Shown here: in pieces, positions 7,564 to 16,008 of the stretch | How positions within the stretch are numbered: position 1 is the stretch's first letter | Layout: every line of letters begins with the position of its first letter | NCBI GenBank assembly: GCA_963715045.1 | Contig: CAVQRC010000016.1 | Location: 1-64,000 of the forward strand | Reading direction: 5' to 3' | Length of the DNA stretch: 64,000 bases | Source: CAVQRC01 sp963715045 | GTDB lineage: Bacteria; Planctomycetota; Planctomycetia; Pirellulales; Lacipirellulaceae | Position numbers and translations under genes: made by a program | Notes under the pieces: model-generated | The model's input: only the letters and a program-made list of their open reading frames with translations | Database searches by the model: none | What the model was told of the DNA's origin: nothing

Positions 7564-7592
7564 AGCCGCCGGGTGTGGCGAACCCGGCGGCT
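7564..7592 (-). terminator. Stem-loop after the ATPase gene
   Basis: AGCCGCCGGGT and ACCCGGCGGCT form a perfect 11-bp stem around a 7-nt loop. It starts six bases beyond the ATPase stop codon when read on the minus strand. There is no T-run, so it may be a terminator of the intrinsic-like type or another dispersed repeat. Confidence 0.5.
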
Positions 7593-7597
7593 TAGAA

Positions 7598-9247
7598 TCA
7601 CTCCTGGTTGCCAGTCCCACTGAATGCGGGAAAAATGCTCTGTGCGATACTTAAAAGGGCTGGCGTGAGCGAGTTGCACTTTTCGAGTACGCGAGACGGA
7701 TAAAACCGCTTTCCGTACTCTTGTCGAACTCGCCTGCGAATCTGACTCAACAGGCCCTTGCCAGCAACAAGTCGTCGACGAAGATCTGCATCGTTCTCCC
7801 ACATCTGAAATGTGTCGTCAGCTTGTTTCTCACGAGTTGATGCGTCCAGGCCTCGCGACAATCGGTCACGAACGCGATGGCGGACTTGGTATCGCCACTG
7901 TTCAATTAAGTCAGCGTGCCCTGATTCGTCGTCGATTATCTGCTGCAACTCACCGAGTGTAATAGATTCGTCATATGCACTGAAGAGCAGTGAGACGTCG
8001 CAAAAGAGGTTTTCCAATTCCTTGCACGGCAATGTCAGCAAGGACCACCCATCACCCTCAGCCAATTCGGGGACCGCGCTGGGTAGTTCACTGTAATACC
8101 AGTCGAGATCACGAATCCCCACGACCTTGACACTGTTTCGGATCTCCCTCGCCAAAAGAACAATGCCCTGCAGCGTTGGTCCCTCGAATCGACCGTCGCG
8201 ATGTGGGATTACGAGAGTCGTTGGTAGAACGTCGGTAGTGTGTTGGCGACACCAGTTGACGACGGCTTCAATAATCGGACGATCATCCACTCCCTCCACG
8301 TAAACAAGAATGTCGGGTAGCTCACGCCGCGAAACATAGACGTCCGGCGATGCACCCATCTGTTCAAGCATTTGCCCGACTTCGAAGCCGCCTTGCGCCT
8401 CCGCGCTTTCACGGTCGACCCAGCGGATGCACTCCGAAGGAACTCTAGTGATGATCTCAGGAGAATGGGAAGCGATGATAACCTGGCGTTCGCTGGACGA
8501 TGCCACGTCCAGCATTAGATCAAGTATTACGGCCTGTTGCGACGCGTGCAGATGCGCGTCAGGTTCATCTAGAAGCACAATCTTTGCGGGTGATTGTTCG
8601 AGGATTCGTGCCAGAGAGACAAATGTTCGAAGACCTGCACCTGACTGAGCGATGTCGAGTGGTCCGCGTCCACGTTCCTTGTACTTTATAAGGATCTCTG
8701 GAGCTCCATTTGTGCTCAAAGTTGGTAGGAGCAGTTCAACGTCAGAGAAATACCTGCTGATTTGCTGCTGTACAGGAGCGAAATCCTCAAAGCCATCCTC
8801 TTGGATCGCCCACCACAATCCGTTCCGCCACAGTTGAGCGCCTTTTCCTTCGCGGAGCTGTGCTTGATACTGGTCTCCGTTCACCATTTGTTCCCTCGTC
8901 GGAACGTCACCGGGCGGAGTTAGGATTGCGGCAGTCACCGTCTTTAGTGCAGCAATCGCATCCGCTACGTCGCCGTTCGCATGGGACAGTGTGAATAGCA
9001 AATTGGTTGGCGAGTTTCGAATTACTCCCAACTCGACCTTAAGGCCGTTCGCGAAGCTTCCAGTGATCGTGCCAGTGACCTCTGGTCGATACTGCGAGTA
9101 AAGCCAAGTTGTGTCTCGAAGCCCCAGCGGTGAAAGCGCGGACTGCAGAGATATCGTGCGTGCTTCGGCGTTCTCATGATTGATGTGTCTATAGGAAAAC
9201 GCCGGGACGACTCTCGCCTCGGCGTCTGTGGTTAACCCGGTTGTCGT
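7598..9247 (-). pseudogene. 5'-truncated OLD/AAA-type ATPase with TOPRIM-like region
   Basis: The protein carries the ABC-type signature SGAGLRTFVSLARIL, Walker B KIVLLDEPDAHLH and a switch region VIIASHSPEII. These are followed by ILVYVEGVDDRPII, as in OLD-family nucleases or TOPRIM-like domains. Family members begin with a FRSL...GPNGSGKS Walker A block, which is absent. The frame stays open and protein-like upstream of TTG 9031 as far as 9247 (PAFSYRHINHENAEAR, WLYSQYRPEVTGTI) but meets a stop at 9248-9250 with no start codon in between. The gene is therefore cut off close to the direct repeat at 9270-9288. Intact relatives are often anti-phage proteins; this one is probably inactive. Confidence 0.7.
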
Positions 9248-9269
9248 TCAATTCCGCCGGGAATCGCTG

Positions 9270-9288
9270 AGCTCCCTGGACGGGACTC
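9270..9288. repeat. Direct repeat, right copy, tRNA T-arm-like
   Basis: The sequence agctccctggacgggactc matches 2414-2432 at 17 of 19 positions. Read on the minus strand and extended by a few bases, it gives ACGTTCGAGTCCCGTCCAGGGAGC. That resembles a tRNA T-loop (TTCGAGTCC) and acceptor 3' strand. Two mismatches in the would-be T-stem and no matching 5' acceptor strand upstream argue against a complete tRNA gene. It looks more like an attachment-site remnant. Confidence 0.45.
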
Positions 9289-9374
9289 GAACGTGTGACC
9301 GGGCGGTTACACGGATTCGAGGCTGACCAGCGGAGAGGTTGCTCAACGCGCGATCGCCGGAGCGGGCTGAGTGG

Positions 9375-10760
9375 TCAGTTGCGGCTTGCTCGAGACAAGT
9401 CAACCCGGCGAGCCTGACCAAGCTCTGCTGGTGATTGTGGGCCGGGACTGCGGGAGGGATTCGACGGTTCCTTACCGGCAGCGAACCCGAGCAGTTCGAG
9501 CGTGTGGTCGGTCGCGCCCTGGCGGGTCTGGATCGCGGCCTGGGCTCGGGCGCCGAGTGACTTTGCCCAGTCGGGTTGCTGGATGCAGCGACCGACGAAC
9601 TCCGCAAGCTGGGCCTTGTCGTGGATGACCACGGCCGCGTCGTGTTCGAGCAGCGTCGCCACGATCTGGCGGAAGTTTCGCGTGTTGGGGCCGAAGGAGA
9701 CCGCGGCTCCGTAGGCGGCCGGCTCGATCATGTTCTGGCCACCGCGACTGCCGAGACTCCCGCCGACGAATGCGATCTCGGCGAGCCCCCACCACGCGCC
9801 GAGCTCGCCGATCGTATCGACGAGCAGAATCCGCTCGGGCCCCCGGCGGCTGTCGCTGCCGAGTTGCGACCGCCGCCGCCACGGCAGGCCCGCGGTGTCG
9901 AGCAGGGCCGCCACGGCGTCGAACCGCTCGGGGTGCCGCGGCACGATCACCAGTTGCAGCCGTGGATCGATATCCATCCACTCGCGAAAAGCGGCCAGGG
10001 CGATCTCCTCTTCGGGATGCTGCGTGCTGCCGGCGATCCAGATCCGGTCCTGCGGTGTGAAGCGGGCAACCGTTCTGAGGCTTCGGGTGGCCTCGTTGTC
10101 GCGGTCGGTGTTCACGAGGTCGTATTTGAGTGAGCCGGTCGTGAAGAGCCGATCGCGGGGAGCCCCGAGTGCGGCAAATCGTTCGGCCGTTGCTTCGTCC
10201 TGAACGGCGATCACCGCGAGCCTGGCAAGAAGCCGGCGGATGAACCAGCGGATGCGTCGGTAGCCGCGGAAACTCGAATCGCTGAGGCGACCGTTGACGA
10301 TGGCGACGCGGACGCCGCGATGGGAAGCAATCGTGACCAGGTTCGGCCACAGCTCGAGTTCGGCGAGGAAAATGTCGGTGGGGCGAATCCGATCGAGGGC
10401 CGTGCGTACGGCCCAACTGAAATCGAGCGGGCAGTAGGCGACGGTGTAATTGCTGAAGCGTCTGCGGGCGAGGGCGTAGCCGGCATTGGTGGTCGACGTG
10501 ATCACGACGTCGATCTCGGGGTCAGCGGCGACGATCCCCTCGACCAGCCCCCGAATGACGTTGACTTCCCCGACACTGACGGCATGCAGCCAGACACAAC
10601 GTCGATCGCCGGTACGGCGAGGCAGCCGCCCCAAGAGCTTCTGCCCCCACCCCTGTCGATACTTGCCGCGACGGAGCATCGCCCACACGATAAACGGGGC
10701 GACGACCAGGCTCGTCACCCCGTAAACGATGTTCAACAGGTAGGAAGCAATTCGCAGCAT
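9375..10760 (-). CDS. waaA: 3-deoxy-D-manno-octulosonic acid transferase
   Basis: This glycosyltransferase (GT30) transfers Kdo from CMP-Kdo to lipid IVA at the cytoplasmic face of the inner membrane. An N-terminal membrane anchor is followed by HAVSVGE (the Glu is the proposed catalytic base), then TSTTNAGY, AELELWPN and the C-terminal GGQNMIEPAAYG donor-binding region. I place the start at ATG 10760, which begins MLRIASYLLNIVYG; the 15 codons upstream are not conserved-looking. The resulting 461 residues are somewhat longer than usual because of a Pro/Ser-rich tail. Its presence supports a lipid-A-containing outer membrane. Confidence 0.93.
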   Translation of the reverse strand: MLRIASYLLNIVYGVTSLVVAPFIVWAMLRRGKYRQGWGQKLLGRLPRRTGDRRCVWLHAVSVGEVNVIRGLVEGIVAADPEIDVVITSTTNAGYALARRRFSNYTVAYCPLDFSWAVRTALDRIRPTDIFLAELELWPNLVTIASHRGVRVAIVNGRLSDSSFRGYRRIRWFIRRLLARLAVIAVQDEATAERFAALGAPRDRLFTTGSLKYDLVNTDRDNEATRSLRTVARFTPQDRIWIAGSTQHPEEEIALAAFREWMDIDPRLQLVIVPRHPERFDAVAALLDTAGLPWRRRSQLGSDSRRGPERILLVDTIGELGAWWGLAEIAFVGGSLGSRGGQNMIEPAAYGAAVSFGPNTRNFRQIVATLLEHDAAVVIHDKAQLAEFVGRCIQQPDWAKSLGARAQAAIQTRQGATDHTLELLGFAAGKEPSNPSRSPGPQSPAELGQARRVDLSRASRN

Positions 10761-10817
10761 CGCATGACTCTTCGTCCTTGAGGTTTCATCCTTGAGGCCC
10801 AACACGACCAGAGATCG

Positions 10818-10843
10818 TAATGACTAAGGCCTAATGACTAAGG
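10818..10843. repeat. Short direct repeat upstream of waaA
   Basis: TAATGACTAAGG occurs twice, at 10818-10829 and 10832-10843, followed by further AATGCC/AATGAC words. The same vocabulary (taatgacta, gaatgcc) reappears around 55125-55247, so this belongs to a dispersed intergenic repeat family. Confidence 0.5.
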
Positions 10844-10930
10844 AATGCCAAAGCCCCAATGACGAACCAGAATGTCTGGGGATTGGTCATGGTGAAATCG
10901 TTCGTCGTAAGTGCAGAGGCGCTCCGCTGT

Positions 10931-13900
10931 CTACTTCCGTAAGCAGCATTGTTTGTGCTTTTTGCCACTGCCACACGGGCAGGGATCATTACGGCCGACA
11001 CGGCGTTCGCGATTGCGGATCGGTTCGAGTTTCACATCGCCTCCTGAGCCTTCGATCGCCGACTGCTGCTGAAGCGCGATTTCGCTGGTCGGCTGAACCT
11101 CCTCATGAACGGCGGTCGCGTCCGCCCAGGTGCTGCCCACGAACCGCTCGTCCAATTGTTCCATCTTGAAGATCAGGTTCGTGACGTAGTCGCCGACGCT
11201 GGCCCACATCTGTTCGAAGATCCTCATTCCCTCGCGTTTGTACTCCACCTTCGGATCGACCTGTGCATACCCCCTGAGCCCGACACTCTGCTTGAGGTGA
11301 TCCATCGCGAGCAAGTGTTCTTTCCAAGCCGTATCGAGAATCTGAACGATGAGGGCCCGCTCCATCCGCCGCATCTCGGGGCGGTAGCGGTCTTCAACGG
11401 CCCGCGAGATCCGCCGCCGAAACTGGTCCGGGTGCAGCTTCGCAAGTTCTTCGTCTTCGATTTCGCAGTCGCATGACGAGCGAAGCCACTCGGTAAGTTG
11501 GCCGAGTTTGCCGTTGCCACCGCTGAGCACCCCAATCGTGGCTGCCGAGCGTTGCTCTTCGTCGACCCCGACCGTGCCGAACCAGGCGTCGACCTTCTGC
11601 TGCGCTTCCGCCGCGACCTGGTTGGCAATTTCGTTGTTGCGGCGACTGTACTCGAGCAGCAATTCGCGGATCTCGACACGTTGCTTGTTGCGAAGTTCTT
11701 CGAGCGAAATCTCTGCCTTGAATCGCTTGTTGGCCCAACTCACCAGCTCGTCACGTTGGGGACGACGCTGACCGCTGGACTCGCGGACACTGAACATGGT
11801 CATCCCGGCGAGGACCGGATACTCGGCCTCGCGTTCCTCGTAGGCGAGGTGGGCCGCTTCGTGGGCCCGGCGGATGATGGTGTTGGTGTCGGCATCGGTG
11901 AACTCTGCGGGGTCGAGTTGGATGCCGAACTTATGCTGCATCCAGCCGCAGGCATTGCGGATGCCGAAATCGCTTGCGAGGAGGTCCGCGAGGGGCTCGA
12001 GATCGACTTTTTCAATCGCCTCGTGGGCCTTGGCGATGAGGAACTCATCGAGTGCGTCGCGGCCAACTTTCTTGAGGTCGCGGTCTCGGAAGGTGGTACC
12101 CCAGCGCACATTGGCGGTGTGTGCGAGGGCACCCCAGTTCCACTCGGAGGGGTCGTCTTCCTCGGGCAGATTCTCTTCGATGAGCTCGTAGACGAGCGAT
12201 TCGGAAGCGGTGTGGGCACGATCCCTGGCCACGCGGGCGGCTTCTTCGGGGCTGCAGCCGCGAAAATCCTTGGGTTCGAACTGATTGCCGAAGCGGCGAC
12301 TGGCCTCGGCGGCGTAGGACTCAATGCCGTAGTCGGTGGCGAGATACTGTCGGAACCGTTCTCCGATCTGCTCGTCGAGCATGTCGAGGAGGAGATCCCG
12401 GCAGTTGACGCCGTCGAGGATTTTCTGGCGATAGGTGTAGACCCGTTTGCGTTGCTCGTCCATCACCTCGTCGTATTCGAGGAGGTTTTTCCGCCGCTCG
12501 AAGTTCATTTCCTCGACTTTTTTCTGGGCGGCTTCGATGCGGCGGGTGACCATGCGGCTTTCGATGGCTTCGCCGGGCTGCATTCCAAGGCGGGTGAGGA
12601 TGTTCTTGACCCATTCGCCGGCGAAGATCCGCATCAAGTCGTCTTCGAGCGAGAGATAGAAGCGACTGCTGCCCGGGTCGCCCTGCCGCCCGCAACGGCC
12701 GCGGAGCTGGAGATCGATCCGCCGCGATTCGTGCCGCTCGGTGCCGATGATGTGCAGTCCCCCGAGTTTCTTGACTTCCTCGCCCTGCTCCTTCATGCAT
12801 TCCCGCTGTTCGATTTCGCTGACGAGGGCATCCCACTCTTCCTTGGGAACTTCTAGCCGTGTGGGGTATTTGTCCTGAAGTTGGGCCCAGGCCATGGTCT
12901 CGGGGTTACCTCCGAGCACGATGTCGGTGCCGCGTCCGGCCATGTTCGTGGCGATGGTAACGGCGCTCTTGCGGCCGGCCTGGGCGACGATTTCGGCCTC
13001 CCGCTTGTGATGCTTGGCATTGAGCACTTCGTGCGGCACGCCCCTTCTCCCGAGGGCGTCGGCGATGCGCTCACTCTTCTCGATCGAGACGGTTCCCACG
13101 AGCACCGGCCGGCCCGCCCGCTGGATGTCGGTGATCTTATTCCGCGGCACGCGTTCGACCTGTCGCGTCTCGGCCAGCTTCAGCGCAACCTCCTCCTCCG
13201 CCTCATCATCCTTGACGATCTCGCCGATCAAGGCGGTACCGTCGCTGAGGACCAGCGTGTCCTGCCGGCTGAGCCGTTCGATCTCGTCCGCAATGGCCGC
13301 GTACTTCTCTTTCTCGCTGCGGTAAATCACATCGGGATGCTCGATACGCTGCATCTCGCGGTTGGTCGGGACGGCCGTTACGTCGAGCTCGTAGATCTTC
13401 CAGAACTCGCCCGCCTCGGTCATCGCGGTTCCGGTCATACCGGCGATCTTTTCGTACAGCTTGAAGAAATTCTGCAGCGTGATCGTGGCGAGCGTCTGAT
13501 TTTCCTCCTTGATGCGGACGCCCTCTTTGGCCTCGACGGCCTGGTGCAAGCCGTCGCTCCAGTGGCGGCCCGGCATCAGGCGGCCCGTAAACTCGTCGAC
13601 GATGACGACCTCGCCATCCTGCACGACGTAGTTGACGTCGAGTTTGTAGAGGTGATGGGCCTTCAGCGAGTTGTCGATCAAGTGCGGCCACTGCATATTC
13701 CCGGCGGTGTAGAAACTCTCGACGCCGGCCAGCTTTTCTGCCGCGCGGACGCCCTCGTCAGTGAGATTTGCGGAATGTTCCTTTTCCTTGACCTCGAAGT
13801 GCAGCTCGTTCTGGAGCTGGCGGGCGATCTTGTCGGCCTTCTGGTACTTCGTGATGTCGTCTTCGGCCGGACCTGAAATAATCAGAGGAGTCCGTGCTTC

Positions 13901-14638
13901 GTCAATGAGAATGTTGTCGACCTCGTCGACGATGGCGTAGTTGAGACGTCCCTGCGACTGCTGCTGGTTGCGGGGGTAGGCTTTGTCTCCTCGAGCCGCG
14001 ATCCGCATGTTGTCGCGGAGATAATCGAAACCGAATTCGTTATTGGTGCCGTAGGTGATATCGCAGTCGTAGGCCTTCTGCCGCTCACCCGATTCCATGC
14101 CGCCTTGAATCGTGCCCACGGTAAGGCCCAGGTTCTGATACAGCGGTCCCATCCACTCCATGTCGCGGCGGGCGAGGTAGTCGTTCACCGTGACAATATG
14201 CACCCCTTTTCCCGACAGGGCATTGAGATAGGCCGGCAGCGTGGCTACAAGCGTTTTGCCTTCGCCGGTTACCATTTCGGCAATCGATCCGGAATGGAGA
14301 ATGACGCCGCCGATCAGCTGCACGTCGTAGTGCCGCATATTCAAGAACCGCTTGCCCCCTTCTCGACATACGGCGAAGGCTTCCACGAGCAGGTCATCGA
14401 GCGTTTCGCCGGCCGCGAGCCGGCGGCGAAACTCATCGGTCTGGGCCCGCAACTCGGCGTCGGTGAGGACCTCGTATTTCGATTCGAGGGCATTGATGGC
14501 CTCGACCTTGGGCTGAATCTGCTTCAGCCGTCGCGCATTGGCCGAGCCGAACAGGGACGTGACCCCTCGTTCAAAGCCTTGCAGGACAGCATTGCCGATG
14601 CCGGTGAGGATTTCCCAGAGACGTTCGATAATTTCCAT
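10931..14638 (-). CDS. secA: Preprotein translocase ATPase SecA (enlarged)
   Basis: SecA drives preproteins through SecYEG. At 1235 residues it is about 330 longer than the E. coli enzyme. Visible landmarks are Walker A MVTGEGKT near residue 122, DEVDNILIDEA near 238, NMAGRGTDI near 565, QLRGRCGRQGDPG near 644 and the C-terminal zinc motif CPCGSGKKHKQCC. Two insertions stand out. One of ~45 residues lies at about 455-505 (DTLVLSDGTALIGEIV). The other, much larger, lies in the helical scaffold/wing region at about 770-1090 and contains five degenerate helical repeats. The core motifs are intact, so it should be active. Confidence 0.97.
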   Translation of the reverse strand: MEIIERLWEILTGIGNAVLQGFERGVTSLFGSANARRLKQIQPKVEAINALESKYEVLTDAELRAQTDEFRRRLAAGETLDDLLVEAFAVCREGGKRFLNMRHYDVQLIGGVILHSGSIAEMVTGEGKTLVATLPAYLNALSGKGVHIVTVNDYLARRDMEWMGPLYQNLGLTVGTIQGGMESGERQKAYDCDITYGTNNEFGFDYLRDNMRIAARGDKAYPRNQQQSQGRLNYAIVDEVDNILIDEARTPLIISGPAEDDITKYQKADKIARQLQNELHFEVKEKEHSANLTDEGVRAAEKLAGVESFYTAGNMQWPHLIDNSLKAHHLYKLDVNYVVQDGEVVIVDEFTGRLMPGRHWSDGLHQAVEAKEGVRIKEENQTLATITLQNFFKLYEKIAGMTGTAMTEAGEFWKIYELDVTAVPTNREMQRIEHPDVIYRSEKEKYAAIADEIERLSRQDTLVLSDGTALIGEIVKDDEAEEEVALKLAETRQVERVPRNKITDIQRAGRPVLVGTVSIEKSERIADALGRRGVPHEVLNAKHHKREAEIVAQAGRKSAVTIATNMAGRGTDIVLGGNPETMAWAQLQDKYPTRLEVPKEEWDALVSEIEQRECMKEQGEEVKKLGGLHIIGTERHESRRIDLQLRGRCGRQGDPGSSRFYLSLEDDLMRIFAGEWVKNILTRLGMQPGEAIESRMVTRRIEAAQKKVEEMNFERRKNLLEYDEVMDEQRKRVYTYRQKILDGVNCRDLLLDMLDEQIGERFRQYLATDYGIESYAAEASRRFGNQFEPKDFRGCSPEEAARVARDRAHTASESLVYELIEENLPEEDDPSEWNWGALAHTANVRWGTTFRDRDLKKVGRDALDEFLIAKAHEAIEKVDLEPLADLLASDFGIRNACGWMQHKFGIQLDPAEFTDADTNTIIRRAHEAAHLAYEEREAEYPVLAGMTMFSVRESSGQRRPQRDELVSWANKRFKAEISLEELRNKQRVEIRELLLEYSRRNNEIANQVAAEAQQKVDAWFGTVGVDEEQRSAATIGVLSGGNGKLGQLTEWLRSSCDCEIEDEELAKLHPDQFRRRISRAVEDRYRPEMRRMERALIVQILDTAWKEHLLAMDHLKQSVGLRGYAQVDPKVEYKREGMRIFEQMWASVGDYVTNLIFKMEQLDERFVGSTWADATAVHEEVQPTSEIALQQQSAIEGSGGDVKLEPIRNRERRVGRNDPCPCGSGKKHKQCCLRK

Positions 14639-15061
14639 AGCAACTGGCAGAGAAGGTTAACGATCCACGTGGCGAAGCGGGGGGCCGACGCGGCGAAGAA
14701 GGTAGCACAAGGTGCGTGAAAGCCAAGACAATGAGGGGCCGGCTCCCGCCCGCGGCAGGCCGAGCCTCCCCGACAGCGATTCTCACCGAAGGTTCGCCAT
14801 CCAATACCGGGAGGATGTTGTACGAACGAACTCCTGTTCCCGTTGGGGTCCTCGCCGGGGGGCAATTGTGGGATCTTGAGTGGCGTGTGCGTAACCCGTT
14901 CGCCCCATCTGGGCGACCCGGCAAGGATTGCGTAAGCTGGGAAGGAATCAAAGTTTATAGCGAGTGCCAGAGGGGGTCAACAACAGTGCGGAACTGCCGC
15001 GGAGCCAGTCCGCGATACGGCCCGCCAACTCGGCTCAGCAATTCCGGGGAGGACTCCGTTG
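14639..15061. other. Divergent promoter region between secA and phnP-like gene
   Basis: This 423-bp region separates the divergent secA and metallo-hydrolase starts. It contains no protein-like frame. I see no strong consensus promoter, riboswitch or long inverted repeat in it. Confidence 0.4.
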
Positions 15062-15868
15062 ATGCCTAGAAAGGCCCGATCTCTCGACGTCGCCGGGCAA
15101 CTCGTATTCCTCGGGACCGGTACGAGTGTGGGAGTCCCTTCAATCGGCTGCGCGTGCCGCACATGCACCAGCGATCACCCGCGAAATCAGCGGACCCGCT
15201 GTGCCGTGCTGCTCGGCCTGCCGCAGGGGAATCTGCTGGTCGATACGCCACCCGACCTGAGGACCCAACTCCTGCGGGAAGGGATCGGGATCGTGCATGC
15301 GGTGCTCTACACGCACGAGCATGCCGATCACGTATTCGGACTCGACGATCTCCGCTTGATGCAGTTCTATCTCGACGGCCCGGTGCCGCTGTATTGCGAG
15401 CCGAAAGTCGAGGCCCGCATTCGCAAATCGTTCGACTACGCGTTTACTCCTCCGGCGGGACTCCACACGGGCGGGGCGCCTCAGCTCGTGTTTCACACGA
15501 TCGGCCTGGAGCCGTTCGAGGTGCTGGGAGCCGAGGTCCGTCCGGTCCGCCTGCGACACGGTCCGAACTTTGATGTGCTTGGCTTCCGGTTCGGCGACAT
15601 CGCCTACTGCACGGACACCAACGAAATTCCACCCGAGAGCATGGCCCAACTCGAAGGTCTCGACGTGCTGATCCTCGATGCCCTGCGATTCACTCCACAC
15701 GTCACCCACTACTCACTCGATGAGGCCATTGCGGTGGCCGAGCAACTGCGGCCGAGAAAGACCTACCTCACGCATACGTCGCACGAGTTGGATTACGAAG
15801 ACATGCAGGCGAGGCTCCCGGACGGGATCGAACTGGCGTATGACGGATTGAGGATCGAGCTTGGGTAG
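15062..15868 (+). CDS. MBL-fold metallo-hydrolase, PhnP-like
   Basis: This encodes 268 residues. The GTGTSVGVPSIGCAC start followed by CRTC places it with PhnP-like metallo-beta-lactamase-fold phosphodiesterases. The metal-binding motif THEHADH is intact near residue 82, and downstream His/Asp ligands (CTDTN, THTSHELDY) are present. PhnP cleaves phosphoribosyl cyclic phosphate in phosphonate degradation, but no other phn gene is nearby, so the physiological substrate is open. The ATG at 15062 is preferred over the immediately preceding TTG. Confidence 0.85.
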   Translation: MPRKARSLDVAGQLVFLGTGTSVGVPSIGCACRTCTSDHPRNQRTRCAVLLGLPQGNLLVDTPPDLRTQLLREGIGIVHAVLYTHEHADHVFGLDDLRLMQFYLDGPVPLYCEPKVEARIRKSFDYAFTPPAGLHTGGAPQLVFHTIGLEPFEVLGAEVRPVRLRHGPNFDVLGFRFGDIAYCTDTNEIPPESMAQLEGLDVLILDALRFTPHVTHYSLDEAIAVAEQLRPRKTYLTHTSHELDYEDMQARLPDGIELAYDGLRIELG

Positions 15869-15885
15869 AGAAGGGGTTAGTGGCC

Positions 15886-16006
15886 GGGGGTCGGGGGTCA
15901 GGAGGGGAGTTATTTTAGGGGATTGAGGGCTTGGGGAGCGTAAAGGTACTCCGGCGGTATCCCGATCAGAGATTATCTGACCCCTGACCCCTGACCCCTG
16001 ATCCCT
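15886..16006. terminator. Inverted G-rich/C-rich repeats between convergent genes
   Basis: A gggggtcgggggtca block at 15886-15900 faces three tgacccc units at 15978-16002, in the gap between the convergent metallo-hydrolase and protease genes. They could pair across a ~75-nt loop and end transcription from both sides. The same tgacccc tandem occurs near 60275-60301, so it is also a dispersed repeat. Confidence 0.4.
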
Positions 16007-16008
16007 CC

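Noticed and set aside
7033..7620. 195-residue minus-strand gene downstream of the ATPase
   Set aside because: Most of it is antisense to the HTH remnant and spans the stem-loop; only its last ~65 codons look protein-like and are listed as a doubtful fragment.
9270..9345. Possible complete tRNA gene on the minus strand
   Set aside because: Only a T-loop-like segment and 3' strand fit; the T-stem has two mismatches and no complementary 5' acceptor strand was found.
11498..12856. 452-residue open frame on the plus strand opposite secA
   Set aside because: It is fully antisense to a conserved enzyme, has a skewed Gly/Leu/Glu composition from the opposite strand's codon bias and no recognisable motif. 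The same applies to 16756-18123, 34228-35634, 55259-56758 and 58927-59991.
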